DNA of 64,000 nt from Apostichopus japonicus (lineage: Eukaryota > Echinodermata > Holothuroidea > Aspidochirotida > Stichopodidae). Positions 22,179 through 42,135 of this stretch are shown here, piece after piece; position 1 is the stretch's first letter, and the number at the start of each line of letters is the position of its first letter. The position numbers were made by a program, and so were the translations under genes. The notes under the pieces are model-generated. The model was given only the letters and a program-made list of their open reading frames with translations. It ran no database searches and had not been told where the DNA came from. The stretch lies in contig NC_092569.1 in assembly GCF_037975245.1 (NCBI RefSeq), positions 715,001 to 779,000 on the forward strand, written 5' to 3'.

Positions 22179-25100
22179 ATGCTCTTCGCTGTCAAAGCTA
22201 TTCTACCGACCCAAAGAACAGCTCCATTCTTTTTTACCATGGGGAAATATTTTTATGCTGTTCAGAAGGGTTGGAAAACCGGTATATTTGAGACATGGTA
22301 TAAAGACTTTGCTATATTTATCAGTCATTGAAGGCTTTTACTACCTGATGGTTGCATCTAACTTAGGCTGTAACTTCCGTACCAAGAAAGTTAGATATTA
22401 GGGAGGCCTAGTATAATGACATTAATGTGGGCTTAATGCCTGCTGTATTTCTAATCTAAGCCAAGTAAATAGTAGATATAGCCGCAATTTTAAGTAAATA
22501 CTTAACATGAATGAAAGTATTAGATGCACACAAACATCAGCCATTTGTAAAGCCATACATAGGTCACATTTGCTTATTCCATTTCATTAATTTGATCCTT
22601 CAGGAGCGAATGTCAAGCCAATGTCAGTAAATTTCCTAATGCTAAGTTCAAGAAGTTTTCAACACATGAGGAGGCAAAGACCTTTCTACACGGAAGTCCT
22701 GACAGCGACACAGGTCGGTCCCAGTTCAAGGCAGCAAAAGTATTGCAGCCAAAACACAATGTTGTGGAAGCACCAGTTGATACAACATCAGGTATGTCAC
22801 ATCCATTAATATCAAGTTAAGTTGTTTTTTTATTACATAAAAATTAAATGATATTGTGTAGGTCAGTAACCGCTTTCAAGTTAGCTTTGTATTAGGGTTG
22901 GGCGATATATCGAAAATTATTATTATCGCGATAATTTTTTTTCAAGACGATATTTTTAGAGGATTGAACGAATGACGATAATTTCTTGTAAAAGAAATTT
23001 GAAATTAATGTGGAAAAATGTATAAATGTTATTCTAGCATTCCATGGTTAAGAAAGTTGAAAAGAAATAAAGTTTATCAACTTCATTTACTGACTTTTGA
23101 ACTTCGTAAAAAACCCGTCCTTTACAACATTTACTGTATAGAGAAATTAACTCTGAAAATCAGTGGAGAAAATACCAATTTTGTACGAACAGTAAGTTGG
23201 TACACCTTTCAAATTTTACGAAAGATGGAGCAAAATACTTTCGAAAAATTCACGCGAAACTGGCATATCGTGCTAAATCCAACCAATGTCATGTAAACAA
23301 GGCTCTAGTACACCCATTTAGGAGTAAACAATAAGACCACATCTGGTGTTAAGCCGGGGGAAAAGAAAGTATTTTCTAGAATTTCCACACAAAAAAAGGA
23401 AAAAATAATATCATACCATAGTTAAGTGTATAGTAAATAGCCTAACCACTTCGTCGGTTACGGATCTCACGTAACAACAAAAACACAACTAATTGTATTT
23501 TGCGAAGTTGACGTTTTCTACAAGGACATTGAAACAATATTTAGCATTTAGTTAATCATGCTAAGTGGCCTAAAACATGGGATTAAAAGGTTTACTTTCA
23601 TAAAGATGGCCATACTGTAGCTATTGGGGCCTTGATATCGTGCTATTTCTGTATGGTATAGACTGTGCCTGGTGTATCATGGGGGAATAGATTGTTTTGT
23701 TCATGCGGAGCAGTCGGTTGGCTTGAGGTGTGTTTTACTTACCTTAATGTTACGGGATATTTACCTACTTTTCTTGAACGTCTAAGATAATATTTCGCAT
23801 AACTTTACCGATCCTTTACTGACTGACCTAATTAATTCTAGAGTGGAGCCAAAATAGTTTATACTCCATGAAAAGTTTTTTGGAAACGTGCCAAAAATGT
23901 TAACAAACAGGTGTTAGACAGGGGGGTGGTTTGGCAAGGTACCTGGGAAAATTCGCAGCTTATGTAGCCAGCCTACCGTGATATTTAAGTTGGGGTAAAC
24001 ACTGCAGTTGTAAACTGATGTACGTATAATGCACGCTGTTCATTGTTAGGCAGTCTAGAAACAGGGCTTTGCTGAACGTAGTTTGTTTCATAATATCGAC
24101 AGGTTTGTAAGTTAAACTTTGTAAAGATTGTAAGAAAGATTAAATCTCTTCTCATTTAATCACATAATATAGCTACTCTAACTTGTCATTTTAAAATTTT
24201 CATCAGTTGCGTGACAATTTAAATTCCGAAAAGTTGTCAGTATTTTGAATCCTCAACTGCGAATATTTTATCGCCAGACACGCAAAAATACTAAAATTTT
24301 CCGGGGGCCTTTGCCCCCTGGACCCCACACAAGGGGTTCCACCCCTTGAGCCCACCGGGGCCTTAAGGCGGGCCCCTGGACCCCACGCCATTATGCTCGC
24401 ACGAAACAGGTCTGGTTGGTGAGTTCGCTGCGCGAAAAACCCGGTGGGAAATCGGCAGATGATTTTAGTGTGTTTGCGAACACACTAAAAACAACAAGGA
24501 AAAATTATCGTACTTATCGAAATATCGCGATAATTTTTGAACTATTTATCGTGACGTTAAAAAACAAATTTCGCCCAACCCTACTATGTACAATACACAT
24601 ATTACCCCGAGTGACTTCCATTTATAATTCTTAGCAATGCTTTTATGTTTGCATTTGTGCAGGATGTGCTAATTTTGTACACCATTTTGCTATGTTATAC
24701 AAGATTCCTTATTGTTTATCATGAAGTTATCAAACCATTCTGAAAACAGAAGATTTTCACCATTACATTGGATAGAAAGACATCAATCCTTACTCAAGTG
24801 GTCAAGCAAAGGCTCTGTTGGGGAAAAACCAACTGTTGTTGAATACTGTAATTTCAATAAAGTTACTCATGTTAACAGGTGCTGGTGTCATTCATCACTG
24901 TCCATGTTGCTCTGTCGGCCAAGCCATCAAGTTAGCAGCCGCTGCAAAGCGAGCGATGGATGATGCAGAAGAAGAATTACTCAGCAAAAGACCAAAGTTT
25001 TCTGATTCCACTCAAAAGAGAAATTTCTCTGGAACTTCAGCTAGTTTTAACAACTCAGGTTTGTGTTTCAAACATTTGCAGCCTTTTACATGACATGCTC

Positions 25101-27894
25101 AATATATTTTACATCCAGCAGTCCCAGAAAGAAGCAAAAGAGATTGTGATGACCAATTTGACCATGTTTATCTGTTTGGTTTTAAGAAATGAGATCAATC
25201 ATTAATTACCATTGTACTTGCAATGTAAAGTTGATGGACTATCATTGAACAGTACCAGCACCCTCCAACCTTCCAATCAAAATGCCTATGTTCTAGTGAC
25301 AACCATCAAACCTATTAATTAATTAACAATCATCTCAGGTGAACCATTAAGAGATGTATGTGATCAGCTTTCAAATTTATTCTTGTGGGTCTGTAAAATT
25401 GCAACATATAGGATAAATTTCATTTCAGATAACATTGATGGCCAAAGAGTTGAAGTGTACACAGATGGGTCTTGTACTCACAACGGACGAAGGGGTGCTC
25501 GAGCCGGAATTGGAGTTCACTGGATCGGTCAAAGCGACAAAGATATCAGTGAACGTTTGAAAGGAAAACAGACTAATCAGAGAGCTGAACTTACTGTAAG
25601 TATTTTCTCACCTGAGAAATAAGCAGTTCAGAAAGTGATGAGCATAATATGATGTGAAGTACAGTAATAGACTGTTAATGGTAAGCTGGTTAGACTTTTG
25701 AATAAAGAAGTCTTTTCTGAATATCAAGTATCGAATTGATTAAATGTTATCTGTGAAAGTTCTGGAAATATATGTGAGAGAGGGACAGAGAGAGTCTTAG
25801 TACTTTATCAATATTTATATATATTTTATAGTATTTGAGCTATAAAATGAACCGTAATAATAATAATAATGCAGAGCTGTAAATTCTAGGGACAAGTCTT
25901 GACATGGAGGGTAAACTGAGGTACCTGTAGTGGCATGTTCCTATTTAAATTTAAATTTGGCTGAAATGCTCGTCCTCCAAACGTACCTCCTGTCTATCCT
26001 AAGAGGGAAAAGAGAGGATAAAAATTTACTGTTTAATATTTAAAATGTTGCCAAAGCTTCTTAACAAATTTGGAGTTCTTTAGAATCCAGCCTAGGTTTC
26101 ACCACAACATGTCAAGTCCTCTCAGCACTTATTTCATTATATTTTAGATTATTTCATGGAGTCATACATTTTTAGAAAATTTCTGTCAATTTCATTTTTA
26201 GAAAGTTTCAGTCGTAAATACTTTTTCATGCGAATGTTTCTTACACAACATTACTGTTTTTTGGGTTGTTTTTTTTTACTCATTGTAATTAATCGATAAC
26301 TATTTCAAGCATGTCTTAATTTCTTATTTTTCTGATGATTTTTCTTTCAGGCAGCAATAAGAGCTATTGAAGTAGCAAAGCAGCAAGGAATTCCAAAACT
26401 GAAGCTGTACACAGATAGCAAATACACCATAAAGTGTTAGTATAGCTTTGGTACCTTGATATTATTGTAATATTTCAGGAGCAGACACACAGGCATTATC
26501 ATTAATCTATGCCAGAAATCCTTATTATGAGGTATGAACACCCCTCTTTACTCCCCGGCCCCCCCCCATCACACCCCCAAAAAAATTAATGTTTATATCT
26601 CAATTAATATTCTAAAACAGTTTAGAAAATTGTTATTAGCTTGAAAGAGTTCTGTTGAAATTCATTCAGTGATGTAAGAGGCTGCCTTTGGAATTATAAC
26701 TCACCCATTTCTGCTGCCTAACCCCCCCCCCTCCTCCAACCTTGTCCCATACCTTCACCCATTACAAGAGAAAAAGGATCATACTAGCTACTGAATGTAC
26801 ATTTGTCAATGACACACATGTAATATACTACTTCTTGAAGGTGCCACAGACTGGGTGAAAAGGTGGAAGCGTAACGGTTGGAAGACCGCAAACGGCACAG
26901 AGGTACTGAACAAGGAAGACGTTGTCCGGTTAGACGGCCTCTGTGGTAGAGTAGATGTACAATGGGTAATTATTAATAAAAGCAAAAGAAGTTTGAGGTA
27001 TCCTAAGCTATCTTTCTGGTAGGTGATTAGAAAGTTCCTGTTATATAAGCTATAGGAGTAGTCCTAATGCCATTACTCTTGTATTGTACTCCATGCATTG
27101 TATTGTCTGTATTGTATTGTATCATATTGTCTGTATAGTACTGTGGCACATCTCCACTGTTTGGACTGTCAAAAATACATGCTTGCATTTTAACACACAA
27201 GTTGCTGAATGATTCATCTGTGCAACTTGAGAAAGGGTCAAGCATGGCGAGGAGGGAATTGTTGGAGACAGCCTCAAGGCCCAGGGTGATTACAAAATGA
27301 GTTATTTTGAAAATTCTTCATTGGCCCATGAAAGTTATGACTTCAAAAGGGGGTCTGGTGAGGTTTTCCCAGTGCCTGAGCTGGCCCTGATGCGGGTAAA
27401 CATGAGATAAACCAGTTGTGTCTGTGCTAGATTGGGCACAAATTTTTTATCTCATTCAGCTGGATCTGGACCTCTTGATCTAATAGGAAGTGGTAAAAGT
27501 ATAAACCTACCTGAAGTAAAACAAGAGTGGCAAATTTATAGCAAAAGGAAAGAGTACAGTAAAATAATTAAAAACATAAACTTATAAATGAACTGTGTAT
27601 ACATCTACAAGAAAACACACTTAGATTGAAAGTTGAAAGGAAGAGTATTCTTTGATCCTGTCTTTTCATTGGTCTGAATCATTCAATTGAATCCTTGGTT
27701 CATGATTTGGTTCCTTTGACCAGTATGCATAAAGTATTCCATCTGGACTTTGTATTAGGTAAATGGAAAAAAAATAACTATTCTCTCTGTTGCTTTCTCC
27801 TCAACAGATTCACGTCCCAGGTCACAGCAATATACCGGGGAATGAAGCTGCCGACAAACTGGCTAGAGAAGGTGCTGCGTGCCCTCCAAATTAA
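22179..27894 (+). CDS. RNASEH1: Ribonuclease H1, 7 coding exons
   Basis: Cleaves the RNA strand of RNA:DNA hybrids (R-loops, primers) in the nucleus and, with a leader, in mitochondria. Coding exons: 22179-22297, 22604-22791, 24879-25058, 25429-25595, 26351-26435, 26841-26965 and 27808-27894. All have GT..AG borders and phases agree. From the second ATG (22239) the protein has 296 aa; from 22179 it has 316, with leader MLFAVKAILPTQRTAPFFFT. Numbered from the second Met, the hybrid-binding domain is 3-50 (W20, F35, K36, K37), and the linker 83-143 holds HHCPCC and a basic KRPK. The catalytic domain is 147-291 with D155 (YTDGS), E196 (QRAEL), D220 (YTDS), H274 (VPGHS) and D284 (NEAAD): all active-site residues are kept. 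The second ATG has the stronger context (ACCATGG), and a stop TAG directly precedes the first. Human has 286 aa with the same two-start plan. Head to head with RPS7; a hAT element fills intron 2. Confidence 0.97.
22893..24583. mobile_element. hAT-type element in RNASEH1 intron 2
   Basis: It begins TAGGGTTGGGCGATATATCG and ends with the inverted CGCCCAACCCTA. The flanking 8 bp are CTTTGTAT and CTATGTAC, an eroded target duplication (6 of 8 match), which points to hAT and an older insertion. Both ends carry ATCGCGATAATTTTT-like subterminal repeats. It is 1691 bp, and the longest inner frame (23018-23296) shows no transposase features, so it is non-autonomous. Part of it (24290-24390) is GC-rich with CCCCTGGACCCCAC repeats. 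Confidence 0.8.
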
Positions 27895-30800
27895 CAAGTG
27901 TTCTGTGTGTTGAATTCACAGTTTCAAATATAGATACATCCTTGATACAACAAGATGTGCCAAAAGTTAAAAGGACAAATAAGCTGCGAGGCAGTCTGTA
28001 AAGTCCGAGTTTGACAGAGAGGAGAGGTGAAAGTTTTGAACGAAACAAAAGTGATATTTTTTTGTGCTGATGTTGTGGGAAACAGAAGAAAAAGTGATGT
28101 TTGGTGCTCATGTTGTCTGTTAGTAACAAAAATTTAATTATTTCATGTTTTGGTTCTTATGAATGTGATATTTATAATTATAGAACATTTCATGATTTAA
28201 ACACTGAACAGACCAGACAATCATTTTCAAGTAAATCACATCTTTCATCAAGTAAAAACATGAATATTGAAATATGTTTACATTGTGATTCATCAGTCAG
28301 AAGTTCAGTGGCTTGTTGGTTCATCAGGAGTAACATAAACTTTGTTGAAGCATATGTCAAACTTTACGATCATAGCCTTTTCTTTGATAGGAAATGTTGC
28401 AACATAGAAATGATTGTATTTTCCTATGTACAAGCCTCCAAACATTAATTGTTGACACCAAACGTCCTTACTGAAACCTCTACATTACAACTATTGAAAA
28501 GCATTAACGTTTACAGTGTAAGTTAGTAACACAATGTTGACAGTTTTTGAGGAAGTGAATTGCACAAAAGAATTCCTCTTAAAAATATGGATGAGTGATT
28601 TTGCAAATGGTTATTTCTTATAACTCTGCACAATGACTTTTTCAGGATTGTGGTACAGGATATTGCAACATCTTGTACCTCAAACGCTTCACATACAGTC
28701 ACATGCTACTTAATAATCAAAAGAGCATAAGAAACTGTCTGTTAACTTTAACCATATTGTTTCCAAACTACTCTATAAACATTGCAATTATTTTAAAGTG
28801 GCAACAACAAGAAAAGTTTAAAATTGTAAACAAATGGAAATTTTCTTTGTCATTCATAAAACAATAGGCACAACCCCTTTGTTTTGTTTGTTTGTATTCA
28901 TGAAGACATTGTTTGTAATCTTATATTTTTGTCAACATGCCAACCGCAATTACAAATACAAAAGAGATGCATAATTTTATTGAAAATTACTGTTTTGTTT
29001 TCTGCTATTGTTCTTTGTTAATCACATTGCTCAGTCAGCCAGTCTGATATATGATTGCTGTTGATGTGTGGGCTTGACAGAAGAGGGGGGAGGGGAGCCT
29101 CCTGGAAGATGCAAACCAAAATGTGTTGACATGGTTACTAGATGTATTTAGATGTCAGAAAGTTGAAAAATGGTTCAAAATAAAACAACAGCAAAATAAA
29201 GGAATGTAAAGAAAGGTGTACCACAGAGTCATAAGCAAGGAAAATCATCTTGCTAAAGGGGGGGGGGGGGGGGAGTGGTACAGTTACAAATATTTTACTA
29301 TTAAACTTGTACCTTTTTTCTCCCAGTGAAAATGGATCAGAATAAAGTGTTTATTTTCATTTAACCAAAAAAAGGGTAAAGAATTTCTGTGAAAACATCT
29401 TTTCTTTTTATTCACTGTTACTCTCCACTATATAAATATGCAGTAGCAGGTAATGAAACAAGTACATTTAATCAGCAAATATAAACCATCAGAGATGCAT
29501 ACTGCACTTTAAGTATATTTTCGATAAAGTGTTCATTTTTACTTATACAGTACTTTTTCACTATATGACCTCCATGAAGATGCAACCAAAAGAGTGTTGT
29601 CATGGTTACTTTTCATATTCAGATGTGGAAAAAGTTGTAAAAATGGTCTGAACAGCAAAATAAATAAAAGAATAATGAATAAAAAATATAGATAAACCCT
29701 ACGAACTTTGGTTTCAGTGTGATGGCTGACATGGAGAACATTAGATCATTGACAAAATATTTTAAGTTATCTGTTCAAACGATTTTTAATCTGGATTACT
29801 ACTTGTACTGTTCAACCTTGCATGTATAACCTAATGTGTTATACATGCAAGAATGCCTCAGAAAGCACCATTTTCCATATTGATTTATTTTTTTTCCCTG
29901 AGGGAGCACTCTCAGAGCCACCATTCAAGGGAGTCTTGCTTCAAGACCCCAGGACCACTACCCTCCTTTTTAAAATCCTGGATCAGCCCTGGTACAGAAA
30001 ATTTGTTTTTTAAAATCCTGGAATCACCAGAATGTATTTTGAAAGAAATGGCACCCAGGACCCCTGCATGCATGCCTAGAAAACCACACTCAATACTTCA
30101 CAAACAACAACAGTAGATATTTTACTTGCATCTGGACAAACGGCTGTAATATTACATAAGAGGGCAATGTCTGGATAAATGTTGTTAATTCATAACAACA
30201 TTTTCTCAAACAGTATTATTTTCAAGTAATAGACAAGCCAACCCCCTATTGCACTATCCTTATTAACACCCTTCATACAATCATAATAAATGTGAACAGT
30301 AATTTTATCAAGTGAATAGTTACCAAAATCACATGGGTTTGAGTAAGTATAGAGAGGCTGTCCATCAACTCATCGATTTAACTTTACCAGTTCAGGTATA
30401 ACACAAGGTGTTTAATACGTTGTCTGTTATATTAATCCTAGACTGTAATAACATGAAAAACTTCACATTCAGTTCAATAAATAGGTTATTGTCCCTATAG
30501 TTATCTGAATTTTTCAAGCTTAGTTACAGAACCGAATATCTGGCTATACTGTGCTGGAGGGCGTTAGAAGATTTGTGACATGAAAAACAAATTTTTAAAC
30601 AGACTGACACAGTCAAGGTTTTCCAAATTTGTATGGAAATGCCGTTCTTTGGGACTTTAAAAAATTACAGCACAAAAATATTGAACATCATGGACACTAG
30701 AATCATAAAATACTCATACTTTATTATAACAAACTTGACCACAGTCCATCCATATTCCTTATATCATATTTGCAATTTTCAGATTAGAAATACGACACTA

Positions 30801-31163
30801 GGTTTCTGGACTAGTATCCTGTGATTTGGATACTCAGTTTCTACCAGGTTAACTTTTTGAGATTAAACTTTGAATAAGAAATTGAAGAAAATAGGTAATG
30901 TTAACATCCTTTCTTGTATGCACCCCTGTATCACATTAGAAATATGACTTTGCACTCAAGGTACAAACCGAAAGTAGCTCAAATGCACTGCACACTTTTG
31001 ATTAATACAAAGTATTTTGAAAACTTTAGTAATTTTACTTAAACGATATGCAGGGTAGTATGGTAGTTCGCAATGAACACGGCTCAAGAAAAGCAACGTT
31101 ACGACACTGCCTCTTTTAACCGGAAAATTCTTGTCACCGAAAGCAGAACTAAAGTCTCTGAAT
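27895..31163. other. 3' flanks of RNASEH1 and elongin C (tail to tail)
   Basis: Contains the RNASEH1 3' UTR. The first clear AATAAA signals on the plus strand lie at about 29179 and 29195, implying a UTR of about 1.3 kb unless a variant signal is used. The 115-codon frame at 28101-28448 lies within it and has no family resemblance. A G run at 29257-29273 is a homopolymer tract. On the minus strand AATAAA lies near 30719, a candidate for elongin C. No other gene was seen. Confidence 0.5.
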
Positions 31164-37793
<6,630 letters not shown>

Positions 37794-39290
37794 TTACCAA
37801 GGTCTTGACCTCAAATTGTGGTGTTAAGTGGAGTCACTGCAACGTCAGATCGATCCCATCTTTATGTGAAGCATTGTTCTCATTTATTTCATATTTCAAG
37901 TAAAGTTTAGAGACCCAAGGATCACGATTCCTTACGGTAGCTTATTTGAGACTCTATCCATGTTAGATCATGGATGAACACCGGCTCATTTCAAGCCTTC
38001 TCTTTTTAATAAGTGTTCAGAGGATAACAAGGCAGGGGTGTGAATTCGCTCCCACTCCTACTCCCGGGGCCGCCATTTAACATCCCCATCCGACGCACGA
38101 GAGGGTGTACCCCAGCATCTGACCACTATTACAAAACTGTGGTAGGCAAAGGCACCCAATCGACATCACTGCAGTGCAGCCATGACGAACAAAGTTGTTT
38201 CGAAACCAAGTGTAGAACAGAAATGAACCCCTTTTCTAGAACCATAAAACACTGGACTACTAACATTGTGTAAAAAATCTCCTACTATTACTAACATTAT
38301 TTCCCTAACTAGTATTAAGGGAAGTGAAGAACTTATCATTAGATATTCCAGAAATGCCAAGGGCCAAGTAACACTAAAATTGCCTGCATTGTTTTGTCAA
38401 GGAAATATGGACTAAGCGTAGGTTACTGTACAACCTACTTTATATCACCAACGTAACACTATTTCTAGGTTAGAGTAGTAACAGAACTTTAGAAACGTCC
38501 CAGAAACTGTAGTTCAGCCTAACTTAGCCTAGCCTTAACAATTAACAGTTAGCCTATGCTATAGTATGCCTCTTGTACAGTACTTGTGCAATGTGCAATG
38601 TGAAATATGAAGCAGTTACAGGAAATTCGGGTAAAACTTGAATCAACGATCCACCGAACGGTCGAATTTATACGTATAAAATGAGATTAAGTTAAATTAC
38701 ACTTCATTCTAAAAGTAAGGAATCAGGAAATGGAACAATGAATTGTCTTACTTTTGTTCTTAAGCCGGTTGACGATGTTCGATTTCTGAGTACCATACGC
38801 AATGCGAATTCCAAGTAACCAAAGCAATTAAGTGTATAGTAGGTGACCAATTTACGTTGACATCGTTTGGTCAGTTATTTTCTGCTGTTAGGAATTATCC
38901 TCTATCACAACGCTAACAACAAAAACTTTAGTCTAGCGATGGACACGTGCTGATTGAGACAAAGAAAATTTAAGATAAATTTAGCGTACCAACTAGATTA
39001 TTCATGTAATGAGAGTTAAAATAGGAAGCGAGAGTCGTCGCAGTTACCATATCACGGAAGGTGCAAATCTGATCTGTGTGTTCGATAGTGAAAACCACGC
39101 CGGGCGCCTAATTCCTAGTAGGCCTACCTCGGGGCTCATCTAATTTACCTCCTTGATATATGCCGTCCGAGAAGCGGTACGGACGGGAGACGGGGGGGGG
39201 GGGGGTCATTTGGTCCTTTACTGAAAATAGATAAACTACTTAAGGGGGGACGGCGTAAAAGGATTGAGTTCCACTTTCCCCTCGATCCTT

Positions 39291-39363
39291 CCCCCTCCTC
39301 GCCCGGCCCTCCTCGCCCGGCCCTCCTCGCCCGGCCCTCCTCGCCCGGCCCTCCTCGCCCGTC
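39291..39363. repeat. 15-bp tandem repeat
   Basis: Five copies of CCCTCCTCGCCCGGC, a GC-rich minisatellite within otherwise AT-rich DNA. Confidence 0.95.
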
Positions 39364-41904
39364 TAGTTAGTTATTGGCCAATGACGCGATTTCAAGTTAG
39401 GCCCAAGCCGAGTTAGAAGTGAACCATGGTCTCACTTTTCTCCATCAATCATTTGTATCATACTTTAGGTTGATACCCTGGTTGGACCCTTACAGTCATG
39501 AGTAATATTTTACTACCCGTGGAATGGTATCCTCTACATCTTTACAACGTTAATTTGCTATAACGTTGACAGTTATCATCCTGTGTCCTTTCATGTATGA
39601 GCAGGTACGTACATTTTAACGATGTGATGCAGAAGGTCTTTTGCCCCTCTCCCCCTCCCCTCCCCCTCGCCCTCTCCCCACGCCCTCTCCCCCTCTCCCC
39701 TCCCCCAGTTTCCCCCAATTTAATAATAACAATAATAACTAGCCCGAAGCTTAATCGGTCTTGATAATCCCCTTTCAAGTTCGCCAATTACTACGGTATT
39801 CAATATGGAATTATAGCCAGTGAACTGCGATACAATAAGTATTTAAAGTTATGACAATCCGTTACGGAAATGAGTAATTTCTCACATTTCCTTAGTGTAT
39901 TCATCACTGATGGGCGGGGTAAATGCTAAATCTTAAGTGTGAACGTTTTACAATCTTGTTTAATTTGTTAAACAAGAATAATATGAAATAGTCGTTTCAG
40001 TGAACTCCTTTGCATGTATGGTTTCTGTTATACATATCGCATATGCACGCGTCGGCTGTGCACTATACCATATTGTTATTGTTTCTATGATTGGTTACCT
40101 TTAGTTGTCGCATAAAATTGGGAGCGGAGTGGGGGGGGGGGGGGAGATAGAAAAGAGAGGAAGTATCACTGTGTCAGTGCATGACTCGCCTGTGTGAAGT
40201 TGTAGTATATAGGTGTAGGCTACATGTCGTAAAGCAAAATAAACAAGAAATCTCACATATGTCCCGAGACACTATAATTGTGTGTATTCCTTTGAAGGCT
40301 TAAAAGAAACAAAATCCGCCCCCCCCCCCCTCCAACCCCACAATGTCATGACGAACACTTTCTTTCAGCTGGCTGAAAAATAAATAACAATACTGTCCAT
40401 TGCACTGATTTGCTCACATATGCATGGACCTTTATCTCACCCTCCGACCTTTAAAATGCTCAGGGTGTCAAGATCCATAGTACATCGGGAAATACCACTG
40501 TGGGCTCGCTATTGTAGTCTTCGTTCTTTTTAAGAATATTATGTATATGATATTACATCATTCTCTAAGCCTTATTTCCCAGGGCCCCCTACTAGGCCCG
40601 GGTCCGAAGCCTAATATAGCTCCCGAACCCCCATCCACACAATCCCTCTCCTCTGGAATGGAAATGCGTCCGTTAGCCTATGCCAATAACCTTTCGTTTT
40701 TTGTCTTCATATCGATACCATATATATATATATACTATATAGGCCTATATAGATCGTGTATAGGTCTACATTACCGTCATGACATATTATCTACAGCTGA
40801 TGACAAACTAGATAGTGTAGCCTATCTATCTATCAACGAATGAAGATTGCTCTTAATATTTCTTGGCTTCTACCCAAATATATGATTCTTTCTTCCTCTG
40901 GTACCAGGGATATGATCAATACTTGTAGCCTACGTATAGCCCCTTATGTCCAGCCTACATCGACAGGACAAGGTTAAACGTCAACAAGAAATGACTGGCT
41001 TTCCAAAAGGGAAACGCACTATAACCTTCTTTGAAATGTGTTCTATAGGTTTCTACAAATGACTAAGTTAAATAATGCAAGCTTAATTTGTTATCCCGGT
41101 TTGCTCATCTTCCTAGCAGTGTATATTGAGTACTTTCGAAGCAATTTATGGAAATCATTAGCTATGAAATGAATGAAAGAATTACACCACACTGGAATCA
41201 CATCGGAGGTGTTCGAATGACCGTAGCAGGGGAAATGGTGGGGTCCGGCAGTCAGTCTAAGTTATTACCCATTCCTTACATCCTCCTTCCATCGACAAAC
41301 CCTTAATCTCTGTACTGTTCTCTACTCGTAGGTCTTCAGTGTACAAACTAATTACTGACCAATGGACTTCTCTTATAATAAATCTTGAACGTGAAAATCC
41401 ATTCTTATACTCCCATCTAAACCACCTGCCTTGTTCACCATATATATAAGCTGTTTTTTTTTCTGTGGAGTGTATCCTAATATAGGAAAGCTGGTAGCAT
41501 ATGTAGCCTACACTTGGTGCATGGATAATTGTCAGCCGTACATACCTAGTACGAGGTATAAAGCAAATGCTAGTCAGAATAACCACAGAGCTATTGGCTC
41601 CATGAGAAAGTGAAGTCTTAACAATCCCAGTTTCTCTGCACTCAACTGCTCAAGCTTTATCATTTTGTGTTGCTTGTTGAAAACTAATTCCCTCCGACCC
41701 TGAAGTCGAGGGGGCGTGGGAGCTGCAAAACTTTGTAAAAGCAATATGATTGGAATCCATCATACCATAGTGTCAATTCACATCCCCTTTAAGTTTCTCC
41801 CCCCGCCCCTCCCTCCCCCCCCCCTCAGACGTCCATCCGTTATGGAGAGGAGGGTGGGGTGTGCTTATCGAATATGTACCGTTAATAGCATTGAGACTTA
41901 CTAT

Positions 41905-42135
41905 ATAAAGATAAAGGAACAAAGAAACAAAATACAAGACACAAAAAACAAAACAAAAGCAAAAGCACAAGTACAAGCAAATGCAAAAAGCAACAGTAAA
42001 AAGCGAAGCAAAAAGCAACAGTAAAAGTAAATAGTGAAAGCAAAGCAACATTAAAAGCAACAGCGAAAGCAAAAACAACAGCAAAACAAACAAACAAAAA
42101 CAAACGGATAAAGCGTAAACAGCAGCTAAACAAAA
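41905..42135. repeat. Imperfect A-rich repeat
   Basis: Degenerate AAAAGCAA/AAACAAC repeats running for about 230 bp. They produce spurious long frames (Lys/Gln-rich on plus, Phe/Leu/Val-rich on minus). Confidence 0.8.

Noticed and set aside
25339-25388. Possible extra RNASEH1 exon after CTCAG at 25338
   Set aside because: The acceptor is good, but no donor gives the phase 1 needed to join the next exon well. Exon 3 joins exon 4 directly in frame.
28101-28448. 115-codon frame downstream of RNASEH1
   Set aside because: Lies in the probable 3' UTR and has no family resemblance.
29200-29222. GGAATGTAAAGAAAGGTGTAC resembles miR-1
   Set aside because: The seed region matches but the 3' half differs, and no hairpin surrounds it.
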